The translations under genes were made by a program, and so were the position numbers. Below, piece after piece: positions 1 through 9,308 of a stretch of 64,000 bases of DNA; positions within the stretch are counted from its first letter, which is position 1, and every line of letters begins with the position of its first letter. The notes below the pieces were generated by a model. It searched no databases. It saw only the letters and a program-made list of their open reading frames with translations, and was not told the origin of the DNA. The stretch covers positions 62,001 through 126,000 of the forward strand of contig WNNJ02000064.1 of assembly GCA_012934845.2 (NCBI GenBank). Reading direction: 5' to 3'. This stretch comes from Pomphorhynchus laevis (lineage: Eukaryota > Acanthocephala > Palaeacanthocephala > Echinorhynchida > Pomphorhynchidae).

Positions 1-100
1 TTAATAGTAATGTGGTTTAAAGTTGAAAGTTTTTTTAATGTGGCAAATTCACACAGACTGTGTGCTTACAAGCCCACAAAAGCGAAACAGATAAAAAAAG

Positions 101-1560
101 TTAATCGTTTAGTAGCATCGATTTTAGCTGCTTTTTGAAAAATTGGAGTGAGAATGATGATCGCAGATGATTAGGTAAGGAATTCCAAAGGAGAGGAGCA
201 GCGATATGTAGGGATCGACGGCCGAAGTTGGTTGAGTGAATAGGTACGTGTAGCAGAAGAGAATCACAGGAACGTAGGTGAGTAGAAAGATAGCGAGATT
301 CACTTAGAGTTGGCAGATAAAGATAAGAAGGAGAATTACAATGGAGAAGGCGATAAGTCAGGCAAATCAGACGAAAACGAACGCGATGTTCAATACTTAG
401 CCATCCAAGTTTTGATAAATAGGAAGATATATGATCGAATTTACGAAGTCGAAAAAGGATGCGCACCGCAGTGTTGATGAGGCGTTGAAGAGGTTTAAGG
501 GATGCCTTTGAAGAGAAGACGAGAAGGCTAAGACAGTAATCAATACGTGGGAAAAGAAGGGAGGAGATAAGAGATTTACAAGAACTAAAATCTAGAGAAT
601 TTCTGACGAGACGAATATCACGGAGAAGAATATTTGAAGACCTAGTTTTATCACGAATGAAGGGATCGAGATGCAGGTTATTGTCGAAGTGAATACCTAG
701 AAATACTAGTTTATCTACAGCAGGAATAATTGTGGTCTGAAGATACAGAGATGGAGGAATAACAGAAACGGTGGAGGGAAAAATCCATAACACTTTAGAT
801 TTGGTAGGATTTAGGGACATGCGCAAAGAAATTAGATGTACTGATAGAGCGCAAAGACAATTAGATGCGGATACGAAAAGTTGGCTTAGGGAATGAGGAG
901 GCGAATGAGAATAAATAAGTATATCATCAGCGTACTGCATTACCCTAAATCAGAATTTACTAGTTATACAAGATAAATCTCCAAAAAGAAGCGTAAATAG
1001 AATAGGGCCAAGTACAGAACCTTGAGGTACACCACAAGAGAGAGAAGATAGAGAACACATTGAATTAGAATGGACGGAAAATGATCGATCGGATAGATAC
1101 GAAGAGAACTAAGCCAAGGTAGACGAAGAGAAATCATAGTGATAGCGAAGACGAAAAAGAAGGATTTCGTGATCGACAATGTCGAATGCAGATTAAAGAT
1201 CGAGCGATATTACCACACTACACAGTCCTTTGTCACGAGCGGAGAGCAGATCAGAAAATACTTTATGACATGCTAGTTCGGTGGAATGATTGGAGCGGAA
1301 AGCAGATTGAAAAAAGGGTAGAGCTGCGATGAAGAGAGATACTTGTTTATCTGATCTAAGACAAGGTGTTCAAGAATTTTAGATAAGGTTGGTAGAATTG
1401 ATATTGGGCGATAAGATGAAGGAAGAGATGGGTCAAGAGAGGGCTTTTTAAGTAGGGGACGAACAATGAACGTTTTCCAAAGAACAGAAAATATTCCATT
1501 CACTATTGACGAGTTTAAGAGGCTGGTAAGGAAAGGTGTGAAGTCTGTTGACAACAATTT
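101..1560 (-). pseudogene. Reverse transcriptase domain of LINE A1 (ORF2, 3' half)
   Basis: Minus-strand frames at 1557-1273 give the RT N-terminal block (SYRPISILPTLSKILEHLV). The stretch 1179-964 is frameshifted relative to it. The frame 940-101 begins at the catalytic MQYADDILIY box (motif C, YADD) and continues through the thumb: RIDYCLSLLV, then RKFDHISSYLSKLGW, then LLWNSLPNHLRSS. The product would copy element RNA into DNA at a nicked target. At least two frame changes separate the blocks, so it is a pseudogene. The 279-codon 3' frame is the longest intact piece. Confidence 0.85.
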
Positions 1561-1742
1561 GAGAATTCGAGTAGGGATGGGATCGGCAGGAGAGGACTTA
1601 CAAGTTAACGAAATAAGAAGGCAAGATACCTCATCTTCAGATACCGCAAGTAGATAAAAGAGCTCAGGGATACGAACAGACGAGATACAATAAGTTTGTG
1701 GAAGGACGATGATCGAATCGATTAGAGAAACAGTTTTTGAAA

Positions 1743-2960
1743 TTAGGTAATCGGAGAATTGAGAAGGATCAAGAGTGGAGGTGACAGAGGAACGAGAAAG
1801 TAGAGAATTAAGAGTTTTCCATTTAGTTCGAGAGTCATTAGCGGAAGCCAGTTTGCTTCGCCAAAAACTATGTGCCTTAGAACGCAGAAGTTGCCTATGC
1901 GAACGACGAAGAGCAAAGAATTGGTTACGATAAAAGGATTAATCAAGTTATGAAGATAGTCTGAGATAACGGTGATAAGTTCTTAAAGAACGACGCAGGA
2001 GGCGTTTTGAAGTCACACACTCAGAGTCGAACCATGTTGCACGATTTCGCCGTGATTGAACAAAAGTTTTAAGAGGAAGAATTTCATCGAGGATAGAGCA
2101 AAATACATTGTCAAAGAGGGTACATAAGTAATTAGGGTATTGGTAGATAGAAGAAGGATACATTAACGGAGAGCGGTTAATATGAGAGCGAAGCAGGGAA
2201 AAGTCGAGGAATTTCCAAGAACGACACGAGATAATTTTCGCAGGAACATTGATTTTTAACAAAGGGAGAGAACATGTAACAAGGAAGTGGTCGGATAGAG
2301 CAGGATCAGATATGCACAATGAAGAAGACAAGGCAAGACGCGTAGGTAGGGCAACAATATCGAGGGTACCGCCAAGAATATGGGTAGCAGAAGAATAATG
2401 AGGAGACATGATTTGAAAATCATGATCGTTAAATGTAGAAATCGTCTTTAGGGTATTGGAATCACGATGACGGTCTAAGCGAACATTTATATCACCTGGT
2501 ACAACACAAGTTAAACCGGAGAGGATATGAAAGAAAGTAAGTTTGACAGTTTACAGAAAAAAGAGTCAGACGGATGACATGATCCAGGCCGATAGAATAA
2601 GTAGATATTGAGAAACAACGAGCCGGCTTTTACACGGAACCCAAGTAGTTCGAAAGTGAGTGGAACAAATGGCAACGGTAATGATTGCAATGGAGACCAA
2701 TGGTGAGAGAAAGCTATAAGACCACCGTGTTAAGTGATCGATTTGAACTAATAGGTCGTTGACGAGCCTTTTCGACCACAGAGAGATTTAAAGAGCGGAG
2801 GCGTTTAAGAGAGTAATCATTCTGATCAACGTGCCAAGATTCGGTTAAACACAAAACATCAAAAGATTTATGAAGGAAAATATCATATACTGAATCAACC
2901 TTGTTACTTAGAGAGCGGATATTTAAAACGGCTAATTTCCAGGAAGATTTGGGGAGCAGT
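1743..2960 (-). pseudogene. AP endonuclease and linker of LINE A1 (ORF2, 5' half)
   Basis: On the minus strand the start of an apurinic-type endonuclease is readable near 2950-2780 as LAVLNIRSLSNKVDSV, then VLCLTESWHVDQNDYSL. The end of the domain is at 2409-2280 as GGTLDIVALP followed by SDPALSDHFLVTCSLP, where SDH supplies the conserved catalytic Asp-His. The linker follows at 2120-1950 (RRNRATWFDSEC). The endonuclease makes the target-primed nick. The region from 2780 to 2410 is decayed and shows no long open frame. Confidence 0.8.
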
Positions 2961-3046
2961 GGAGTAGAATCAATTGGAGGATACTCCGGATGATTTACTT
3001 GAGGTTTTGCTGGAGGATTTACCTTTAAATCATTTTCAATCGTTGG

Positions 3047-4113
3047 TCATATATTGGCTGGGTTAGAAAGATTGCTGTTGCCTGTAGACGAAATTTCGCC
3101 GAGTACTGGTAAGCTCACATTTACTGCGTGGGCTTCCCTACTTGATAAAACCACTATCTTATGTCCTCTAATATAATATCGCTTACTTGGGTCTGACTTT
3201 CTTCGTTCGGATAATTCTTTCCGTAGTCTCTTAAGTTCCTCTTGTTCAAGTTTCGACAAATCAGGGCACAAGTACACCGTATGAAAGAGAGATGAATTCT
3301 TAAGCTTAAACGAAGATTGTTAAGATGATTCCACATGGCTGACGCTAGTTTTTACCTTAACTCACGGAGGGGAGTTAGTATGAAGTGTAGGGAGTGGATG
3401 AAAGTCTAATTTTTGTCCGACCAAAGGACAACCGATTTCCTCAAAGAGATTTAATATAACTTGTTGCTCGTTTTCAGAAACGGGTAAATTACGAACTATC
3501 AGATGTGAGGCCCTAGCGCTTTCCCTATCAAGAGAGTTTGCTAATTTAGAATAAGATTTATCTACCTCTGGTGTGCGTTGAAAAGAACACACAGCATGAG
3601 ATACCTGCTTATTAATGCAACGGTTGAGGGAGGAGTTTATAGACTCATTTACTATTCTATGTATACGCTCTTTGTTTGTCCAGCAACTATTTGAATCATT
3701 TGATATTAACTGGCTTTTAAGTTTAGTTATTTCAATTCGGGTTTCGTTGATTGCTTTGGCTGCACAAAATCCACAGAGGTAATCTTGGGCCAGCAAATCT
3801 CTAGAAAGCCTTCTCGGAAGGATTACCGTTGAATACACGTTGCAATTATCCGTAGTACACTTCATTTCGATGGAGATAGTATCCACGACGTTTACTGTCA
3901 TTCCCAGTTCCAGTTTGTTCGAATATTGTGTTGCGAATTTTGCTGGATGTTTGTCGTTATATTGATTGATGGAATCAATCGTTCTCGATTTGAGCATCGT
4001 TGTGCACAACAATTAATGCATTGCTTATTATTTCGAACGCACACACAGCCCTTACAAACAGCTGTTTGACCATTACAAGGGCAGCATCGCTTATTCGCAG
4101 ACTGTTCTGTCAT
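3047..4113 (-). pseudogene. ORF1 of LINE A1 with Cys-rich N-terminus
   Basis: The presumed start codon is at 4113 (MTEQSANKRCC). Residues 9-42 hold a dense cysteine block (CCPCNGQTAVCKGC, then CINCC), a pattern seen in ORF1 proteins of CR1-like LINEs and probably a zinc-binding nucleic-acid module. A second frame at 4012-3362 carries a CTTDNCN...DYLCGFC segment that recurs in the isolated ORF at 19023-19454. A third frame at 3277-3047 has a basic helix-like stretch (LRKELSERRKSD). The N-terminal and middle parts are in different frames, with the shift near 3985. Confidence 0.7.
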
Positions 4114-4139
4114 GGTGATTTGATGATTTCACTCAATAT

Positions 4140-4630
4140 TGTAAGAACTTTAATAACCAATACTTTTTCTTAACGATTGTAGATGTCAATCATGTAATTA
4201 GTGTTTGTTTATTAGAAACCAAAATTTTTTAAGGTGGTTTGCTTTTAAATATTTTTTTATTTTTGGCATTTTTCTATTTTATAAACAACTATGTTATTAT
4301 TGACATTGCCAGAACATTTCGCATGTTTAATTATTTCGCTAATCCATCCATAATGTTATAGAACCTATAGTTGAGGTCATATATAATTCTCGTTGTAACA
4401 CTGTTCCCTTTTAAATAAGACTTTTTAATAGTCAAAGTAGGAAATCCATAACTTAACATACATATAAGGATCATATCATCTCTTCCCATTTCAGATAACT
4501 ACTAAAACAAATTACCTTCGCTCTCAAAAAGAGTGAAGAAGCTGCAGAAATCTTCCACTTTTTAAAAATGTTACTTCTTCAATCTGCAATCTACAATATT
4601 ATATCGGATTATATTTACAATAGTGAAAGA
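4140..4630. other. AT-rich spacer, no feature seen
   Basis: This lies between the 5' end of LINE A1 and the Penelope relic. It holds A/T runs and short broken frames only. I see no motif in it. Confidence 0.5.
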
Positions 4631-4639
4631 TCACATACC

Positions 4640-5471
4640 ATATTTTTCTTTTACAAAAGTTCATTGAATATTTACATCTGAATTATTTAGTCTGTCCAAG
4701 ATGTAATATGGGTCTACTGTTTTTATCAAAAGAGTAAATACGTCATCAAAATACTTAAGGCATGTATGTATTCCATCCATATTATTTAATTGTGTTGGTT
4801 TCCATTTCTCATATACAACTCTGCAAACACTGGGACAAAAGGATTACCCATTGGTAAATGTCAACTTGTTCCCTCATTTCATTTTCAAAAAGAAAATTTA
4901 TGCTTGTGGTATATAATCTAAGTAAGGTCTCACAATCCTCAAAGGCAAATTGTTTCCCAAATTCTGTATCCAAAAGTAATTTAGATGCTAACTATATAGC
5001 CTCCAACAATGGGACATGTGTGAAAAAAGATTTAGCATATATTGTGACCATCAGTTTACCAGAGATGTCAGTATCCTTTATTCGTTTTGCGAACCTAATA
5101 CCATATCTTACATAAGCAAAAATTTCATTACTTTATTTATTATTAAGTTCCCCAGCTATATACTTGCTAATCACATAAGAATAGATGCTGTACTGTGCAA
5201 TTATTGGTCTGGAAGAATGTACCGGTTTATGGATTTAGGGTAATATATACATAAATCCAGGCTCGGAGTATTTTGAAATAAACTCGTTTAGCAACAAATT
5301 ACTTAATTTCCTCTTACACAGTCTCCTAATAAAACCATTATATTGAGCTTGCCTCTTTAAAGTCGGGACACCTCTTAGTTTCTTAAATTATCGTTCAAAA
5401 GTGACTGTCACAGTGTAATGTATTCAGTTTTTCTTAAAACGACAAAACAACCTCCCTTATCAGGTATACAA
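4640..5471 (-). mobile_element. Penelope-like element 1, 3' part (decayed)
   Basis: Minus-strand translation gives RT motif B as LPMGNPFVPVFAEL at about 4860-4800 and motif C as YFDDVFTLLI near 4770-4720. These are Penelope-type signatures (MGNP/MGSP followed by YxDD). The higher-coordinate end (5450-5393) reads VVLRKTEYITL, which fits the stretch just after the conserved DKGG box. The DKGG box itself lies beyond the inserted Naiad-like element, at about 9310-9340. The copy is old and broken in several places. Confidence 0.75.
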
Positions 5472-5528
5472 TTCAAAAGTGATTGTTTCAATGTAATGTA
5501 TTCAGATTTTCTTAAAACGACAAAACAA
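5393..5528. repeat. Tandem duplication of Penelope flank next to the Naiad-like insertion
   Basis: The stretches 5393-5450 and 5471-5528 are near-identical (both start TTCAAAAGTGA and end CGACAAAACAAC). They are separated by about 20 bp that include CCTTATCAGGTATACAA. The second copy abuts the Naiad terminal repeat, so the duplication is probably linked to that insertion. Confidence 0.7.
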
Positions 5529-5529
5529 C

Positions 5530-5753
5530 TTAAATCAGCGAACTGAGTCTACGTATTTAATATAATTATAAAATAGACAAAACATAATAATGCTAAATCA
5601 AAATTTAATAATTAAATAATAAAATAAATAATTGTTTTTAGATTTTCTATAATTTAAATCAAGTTAAAAAATAAAATTTAAAATAAACGTCATTTTTATT
5701 AATTGACTAATAAATAACAGACGTTGTATCAGAATAAGAATTAGAGGTCATCA
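5530..5753 (-). repeat. Terminal direct repeat (pseudo-LTR) of the Naiad-like element, 3' copy
   Basis: It matches 9055-9290 in the same orientation at roughly 95% by eye, with small indels in the A-rich middle. It includes the shared block TGATACAACGTCTGTTATT (minus sense). Partial copies recur at about 23985-24100, 25440-25540, 25735-25870 and 61555-61640. Such terminal repeats are a known feature of Penelope-like elements and are not evidence of a retroviral LTR. Confidence 0.8.
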
Positions 5754-5845
5754 TGATGAACTGCTATGCTATCAGGTTTCGGCCCCTAACTCCTCTACCC
5801 AACATAGCAGCGGGGCCAAATACACGCTAATGATGTATTTCCTCT
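5743..5845 (-). ncRNA. Conserved pseudoknot RNA at the Naiad 3' end (hammerhead-like boxes)
   Basis: Four helices are visible. P1 is AGGAG-side 5841-5845 with 5743-5747 (5 bp). P2 is 5818-5824 with 5834-5840 (AAATACA/TGTATTT, 9-nt loop). P3 is 5781-5786 with 5812-5817 (GGCCCC/GGGGCC). P4 is 5761-5768 with 5803-5810 (CTGCTATG/CATAGCAG). P3 and P4 interleave, which makes a pseudoknot. In the copy at 25348-25449, P2 changes to AAATACG/CGTATTT (a compensatory pair), and the boxes GAAA and CTGATGA flank P1, as in a type II hammerhead. This copy has one base changed in the CTGATGA-like box. Function is inferred only. Confidence 0.6.
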
Positions 5846-5884
5846 GAAATAACTATCTAGTATCTTATTCTAATACAAAGTATA

Positions 5885-7282
5885 TTATTTATTATCCATC
5901 CATAAAAATTTGCCACTTAAGAGTTTAAATTTATTCTTTATATTATTGTGTTGATTTATATATTTTACTATTTTCTGCTTGATGTTATTTTTATAGTAAC
6001 CTAGTTTAAAATATGTATATATTAAATTATTTAAATGATTTTGAAGAAAGCCAATATCATTGCATATTGTTGCAATTCTTAAAATTTCATTATTTAATGT
6101 ATTATATTTTATATTATATGGTATGCATGAATGCTCATGCAAAAATATGTTTCTTGTAAATTTAAATATGTCATCTTTACGATATAAATTAATAGTAGTT
6201 TTAGTTAATGTTATTTTAATGTTCATATCTAGATATACACCTTCTTTATCATTAATATTGGTTTTGTTAAGAATAAGGCTTTCTGGATAAATGTGCTCAC
6301 TAATTGAATAAAAATTATTAGAATTAAATACACATATATCATCAATGTATCGAAACATATATTTCATATATTTATATTGTTTAGATTTAGTTTTTACACA
6401 GTTATGAACAAATTCATATTCTATAAAGCTTAAAAACAAGTCAGATATAATTGGGCTACTATTACCACCCATTGGAACACCTTTTACTTGTCTAAATATA
6501 GATGTCCCTACTTTTAAATAATTTTGATTTATCAAAATATTTAAGGATTCTATTAATTCAATTTTATCCATATATTTATATTTATTTGATGGTTTAATTT
6601 TTGTTAGATAGGCGTTATAATTATTATAACATATATATGTATATCTTTTTCCGAATATAAGGTTAATTAATTTTACTAACGCTTCTTTAATATCTACTAA
6701 ATCTAGATTTGTATAAAGCGTACTAAAATCGTATGTATTTATATTTTGAAAATTTATTCCTTTTGTCTGTTCTAAAAATTCTTTTGTAGAATTAATACTG
6801 AAATAGTGTTTTATACCAGTATTAATTTCGATTAACTTGCAATATTTTTTAAAGTGTGCTTTAATTACTTTAAATATTTTATTCATATTGACAGAACGTG
6901 GTTTTAATGTACATTTAAACGCACTACATATGAACCTAGGTTTTATTGGATTTTTATGTAATTTTGGATTCCAATATAATATAGGTATAGTTTTGTTATC
7001 TGATTCAACATTTGTACCCTTTTTATCCATTATAGAACAGTGACTTGTAATAATTGTTTCTAAACTCAACTCACTACGTTCATATGTTGGATTCACATTT
7101 AAATAATTAAAATTAACCTCTTTCATTAGTATATCATAATAAATCTTTTTGCATATGAAGACAAAGTTATTACTAGCTTTATCAATAGTTGTTATTATAT
7201 AGTTATCCTTTAATTTAGTAAGTTCTTTATACATATCTTTATTAATTTTATCTTTCCTTTTATAATTGTTTGTTATTTTCAT
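5885..7282 (-). CDS. Naiad-like reverse transcriptase
   Basis: This is a 465-codon open frame encoding a Penelope-family RT. Visible motifs are IDKASNNF (residues 33-40), PKLHK (106-110), motif A YDFSTLYT (184-191, catalytic Asp), motif B GVPMGGNSSP (268-277), motif C YIDD (312-315, catalytic Asp pair) and LDMNI (351-355). The C-terminal thumb ends at KFLWMDNK. It would copy the element RNA at a break made by the endonuclease encoded upstream. Codon use is extremely AT-rich (Asn, Ile, Lys, Tyr). The start is taken from the open frame; the real N-terminus probably continues upstream through the middle ORF. A copy of residues about 312-465 lies on the plus strand at 24213-24665. Confidence 0.9.
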   Translation of the reverse strand: MKITNNYKRKDKINKDMYKELTKLKDNYIITTIDKASNNFVFICKKIYYDILMKEVNFNYLNVNPTYERSELSLETIITSHCSIMDKKGTNVESDNKTIPILYWNPKLHKNPIKPRFICSAFKCTLKPRSVNMNKIFKVIKAHFKKYCKLIEINTGIKHYFSINSTKEFLEQTKGINFQNINTYDFSTLYTNLDLVDIKEALVKLINLIFGKRYTYICYNNYNAYLTKIKPSNKYKYMDKIELIESLNILINQNYLKVGTSIFRQVKGVPMGGNSSPIISDLFLSFIEYEFVHNCVKTKSKQYKYMKYMFRYIDDICVFNSNNFYSISEHIYPESLILNKTNINDKEGVYLDMNIKITLTKTTINLYRKDDIFKFTRNIFLHEHSCIPYNIKYNTLNNEILRIATICNDIGFLQNHLNNLIYTYFKLGYYKNNIKQKIVKYINQHNNIKNKFKLLSGKFLWMDNK

Positions 7283-7377
7283 TTTATTTTTAATTTTATC
7301 AAATATATAATCTTTCCAAATTTTTATCTTATATATATTCGAGCTTTCACTATTAATCAGCTTACTAAAGTAAGCAT

Positions 7378-7992
7378 TTAAGTTATTATATAACGAATTG
7401 TAAATTTTATTTTGTCGATGTTGTTATTTAATCTATATTTATACCCTTTTGATAGCAGCTTTCTTAATTCACAATTTTCAATTAATTCTAGATTATGGGT
7501 ACATATATGTTCATTTATTTTATCAAAACTAAGACTTTTACAATTGCATTCTGTTTCCATTATGTTTCTAATATTATCGTTACATATTGATTTTAATTCT
7601 TTATTATAATTACAAATTTTTCGTCCTAATGGTGGTAGGAGTTTATACCTTATTTTAGGAATATATTTACTTAAATCTGACCCTATTATTTCTTTACTTT
7701 TAGAATTATTTAAAAGTCCGGCTATATTTATGTTATCTATACATTTATTAATGAAGTTTATGGTTAATGTATATTTTCTATTGTTATTATTAACATTTAT
7801 TGTACAATTATAGTATTTTGTATTACAATAACTGTCTATTATACAACTTAGCCTATCATAGTCGTTAATTAATTTTTGATTTATTGAACATATGATATCT
7901 TTAGAAAAACTTCTTATATTTACATAAAGATCTTTTAGCTTATTATCACTTAAAAGTTGTTTTAATATTTCTAATTGTTCATTTATATACAT
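7378..7992 (-). CDS. Middle segment of the Naiad-like polyprotein
   Basis: This open frame of 204 codons lies between the GIY-YIG and RT frames on the same strand. It has no motif I recognise apart from a basic, Asn/Lys-rich composition and a short CNCKSLSFDKINEHICTH stretch (Cys/His, about residues 148-165) that could bind metal. By position it corresponds to the poorly conserved region upstream of the RT in Penelope-like proteins. It is probably part of one ancestral ORF with its neighbours. Confidence 0.6.
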   Translation of the reverse strand: MYINEQLEILKQLLSDNKLKDLYVNIRSFSKDIICSINQKLINDYDRLSCIIDSYCNTKYYNCTINVNNNNRKYTLTINFINKCIDNINIAGLLNNSKSKEIIGSDLSKYIPKIRYKLLPPLGRKICNYNKELKSICNDNIRNIMETECNCKSLSFDKINEHICTHNLELIENCELRKLLSKGYKYRLNNNIDKIKFTIRYIIT

Positions 7993-8087
7993 ATCTTTTT
8001 TAATATTTTAAACTCTATTTTTCCTATTCCTTTTATCACCATGACTTCTTGGTTTGCGTTTAACCGGATTATTAGAATAGATTTGTT

Positions 8088-8153
8088 TATTATGTATTAT
8101 ACTACTTGTACCACGTCATTCATTATGTATTATACTACTTGTACCACGTCATT
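8088..8153 (-). repeat. 33-bp tandem duplication at the end of the GIY-YIG frame
   Basis: A unit containing TGTATTATACTACTTGTACC occurs twice in a row. On the minus strand it repeats the C-terminal residues NDVVQVV on either side of the stop codon, so it is a recent local slippage event. Confidence 0.7.
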
Positions 8154-8618
8154 CAATCCTAATGGGTACATGGAATTAAGCGTTTTAATCCAAAAATCTT
8201 CTTTTTCTAATAGTTTTTGATTTAATATTGAAATGTTTTCTTCGATAATATGTTCTAAAATAAATAATTTACAGTTTTTAATATCATGTCCTATTAATCT
8301 CATATGTTTATGAAATATAGTTTGACTATTATGCTGTATATTATATATGTGTTGCCTAAACCTAGTTTTTAACATTTGATATGTTTTTCCTATATATTGC
8401 AATCCACATGTGCATTGTATTAGATACACTACACCTGCGGTATTGCAGTTACAATTATTATTAATATTTAATGAAAAACATTTGTTTGTCATATTACTTA
8501 CGATACAATTATTATTATTTATAACATCACAAACTATACAATTTTTTCTGTTACATTTAAAAGATCTAAAATTGAAATCATTAGTACTTACGTATTTTTC
8601 CAATATTGTTGAGTACAT
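8130..8618 (-). CDS. GIY-YIG endonuclease of the Naiad-like element, upstream of RT
   Basis: This is a 162-codon open frame. Residues 22-30 (CNRKNCIVC) form a zinc-finger-like CxC/CxxC block. GVVYLI (62-67) and LQYIGKT (73-79) are the two halves of the GIY-YIG signature. R86 and H90 follow in TRFRQHI, and LEKEDFWI (137-144) supplies the metal-binding Glu helix, followed by the typical NSMYPLGLND tail. The enzyme nicks target DNA for integration. All recognisable catalytic residues are present. What is unusual is its location 5' of the RT rather than 3' of it. Confidence 0.88.
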   Translation of the reverse strand: MYSTILEKYVSTNDFNFRSFKCNRKNCIVCDVINNNNCIVSNMTNKCFSLNINNNCNCNTAGVVYLIQCTCGLQYIGKTYQMLKTRFRQHIYNIQHNSQTIFHKHMRLIGHDIKNCKLFILEHIIEENISILNQKLLEKEDFWIKTLNSMYPLGLNDVVQVV

Positions 8619-8639
8619 GTAACTTTTAAGTCATAATTT

Positions 8640-9054
8640 TTAACGTTGCTTTTTCGGTGTCGCCACCTAGTTTATTTTACTCAGACTAAACTTACAACGG
8701 GCCATCCAGCAGCATCTGACAGGGGGCTGCCCTGCTTAAGGCGGTTGCAGGCTTGAACAAGATCTATAAAGATTTACCACCTTCACTCCACGCGCTACGC
8801 GACCTAGCTATTGGCCATTATCTGGTCTCTTAAACGTGATCACGTGAAGCAGTTTACATTTTAAAGTGTAAACACCTTGGGATGCAAACTTCTCCCTTTT
8901 TTAAGAATTAATAATTCATCAAACTTGTTTGAAAATAAGAAAAAATAATAGTAAAGTCGTAACCAATAATACATAGTTTCAGTATTTCTGACAGAGGTCA
9001 TATTACCGGGAAAACAAAGTCCACAGGTCAATAATAACATGTCAGTAGAACAAA
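8640..9054 (-). other. 5' leader of the Naiad-like element
   Basis: Between the terminal repeat and the GIY-YIG frame lies about 400 bp, of which 8640-8890 is clearly richer in G+C than the rest of the element. It has several self-complementary stretches: GGCAGCCCCCTGTC near 8725-8745 (minus sense), ACGTGATCACGT near 8836 and TTTACATTTTAAAGTGTAAA near 8855-8875. A hairpin GGTGGCGACACC followed by GAAA sits near 8660-8675 on the minus strand. A related block is at 54870-54960. No gene is seen. Confidence 0.5.
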
Positions 9055-9290
9055 TTAAATCAGCTAACTGAGTCTACGTATTTAATATAATTATAAAATA
9101 AACAAAACATAATAATGCTAAATCAAAATTTAATAATTAAATAATAAAATTAATAATTGTTTTTAGATTTTCTATAATTTAAATCAAGTTAAAAAAATAA
9201 AATAAAAATAAAATTTAAAATAAACGTCATTTTTATGAATTGACTAATAAATAACAGACGTTGTATCAGAATAAGAATTAGAGGTCATCA
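9055..9290 (-). repeat. Terminal direct repeat (pseudo-LTR) of the Naiad-like element, 5' copy
   Basis: This is the partner of 5530-5753. Its outer edge forms a foldback: ATTAGAGG, then CCTGATGA, then CCTCTAAT (minus sense, 9300-9277), so the element begins in a CTGATGA-type box flanked by complementary arms. Confidence 0.75.
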
Positions 9291-9308
9291 GGCCTCTAAT
9301 CAAACCTT

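Larger units (their letters stand above)
1..4130 (-). mobile_element. CR1/L2-like LINE, family A copy 1, nearly full length, decayed
   Basis: Read on the minus strand this is one non-LTR retrotransposon in the order ORF1 (4113-3047), endonuclease (about 2960-2000) and reverse transcriptase (about 1560-101). The left edge of the window cuts or nearly cuts the 3' tail. The coding parts are spread over several frames with stops, so it cannot move by itself. The RT C-terminal region (TRKFDHI-like block, then LLWNSLPNHLR near the end) and the EN motif NIRSLSNKVD are typical of the CR1/L2 part of the Jockey superfamily. Related copies lie at 33139-33900, 52381-53915 and 61870-64000. Clade assignment is by motif memory, not by a tree. 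Confidence 0.85.
5530..9290 (-). mobile_element. Naiad-type Penelope-like retroelement with permuted domain order
   Basis: Minus-strand order is 5' terminal repeat (9290-9055), GC-richer leader (9050-8640), GIY-YIG endonuclease ORF (8618-8130), a middle ORF (7992-7378), RT ORF (7282-5885), a structured 3' segment (5884-5743) and a 3' terminal repeat (5753-5530). Classical Penelope elements place GIY-YIG after RT. The reverse order with a CxC-type zinc motif ahead of GIY-YIG is what has been described for Naiad elements. It sits inside an older Penelope element, whose sequence CCTTATCAGGTATACAA occurs on both sides (5455-5471 and 9309-9325). Coding potential is spread over three frames, so this copy looks no longer whole, but it is far better preserved than its host element. 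Confidence 0.85.

Noticed and set aside
4858-5243. Plus-strand open frames of 75-85 codons
   Set aside because: They are antisense shadows of the decayed Penelope RT, whose motifs B and C read on the minus strand.
8640-8900. HDV-like ribozyme in the GC-richer Naiad leader
   Set aside because: Self-complementary strings exist, but the nested double-pseudoknot pattern could not be laid out.
5530-9290. Terminal direct repeats as retroviral-type LTRs
   Set aside because: The internal genes are a Penelope RT and a GIY-YIG nuclease with no gag, protease or integrase. Penelope-like elements have such pseudo-LTRs.
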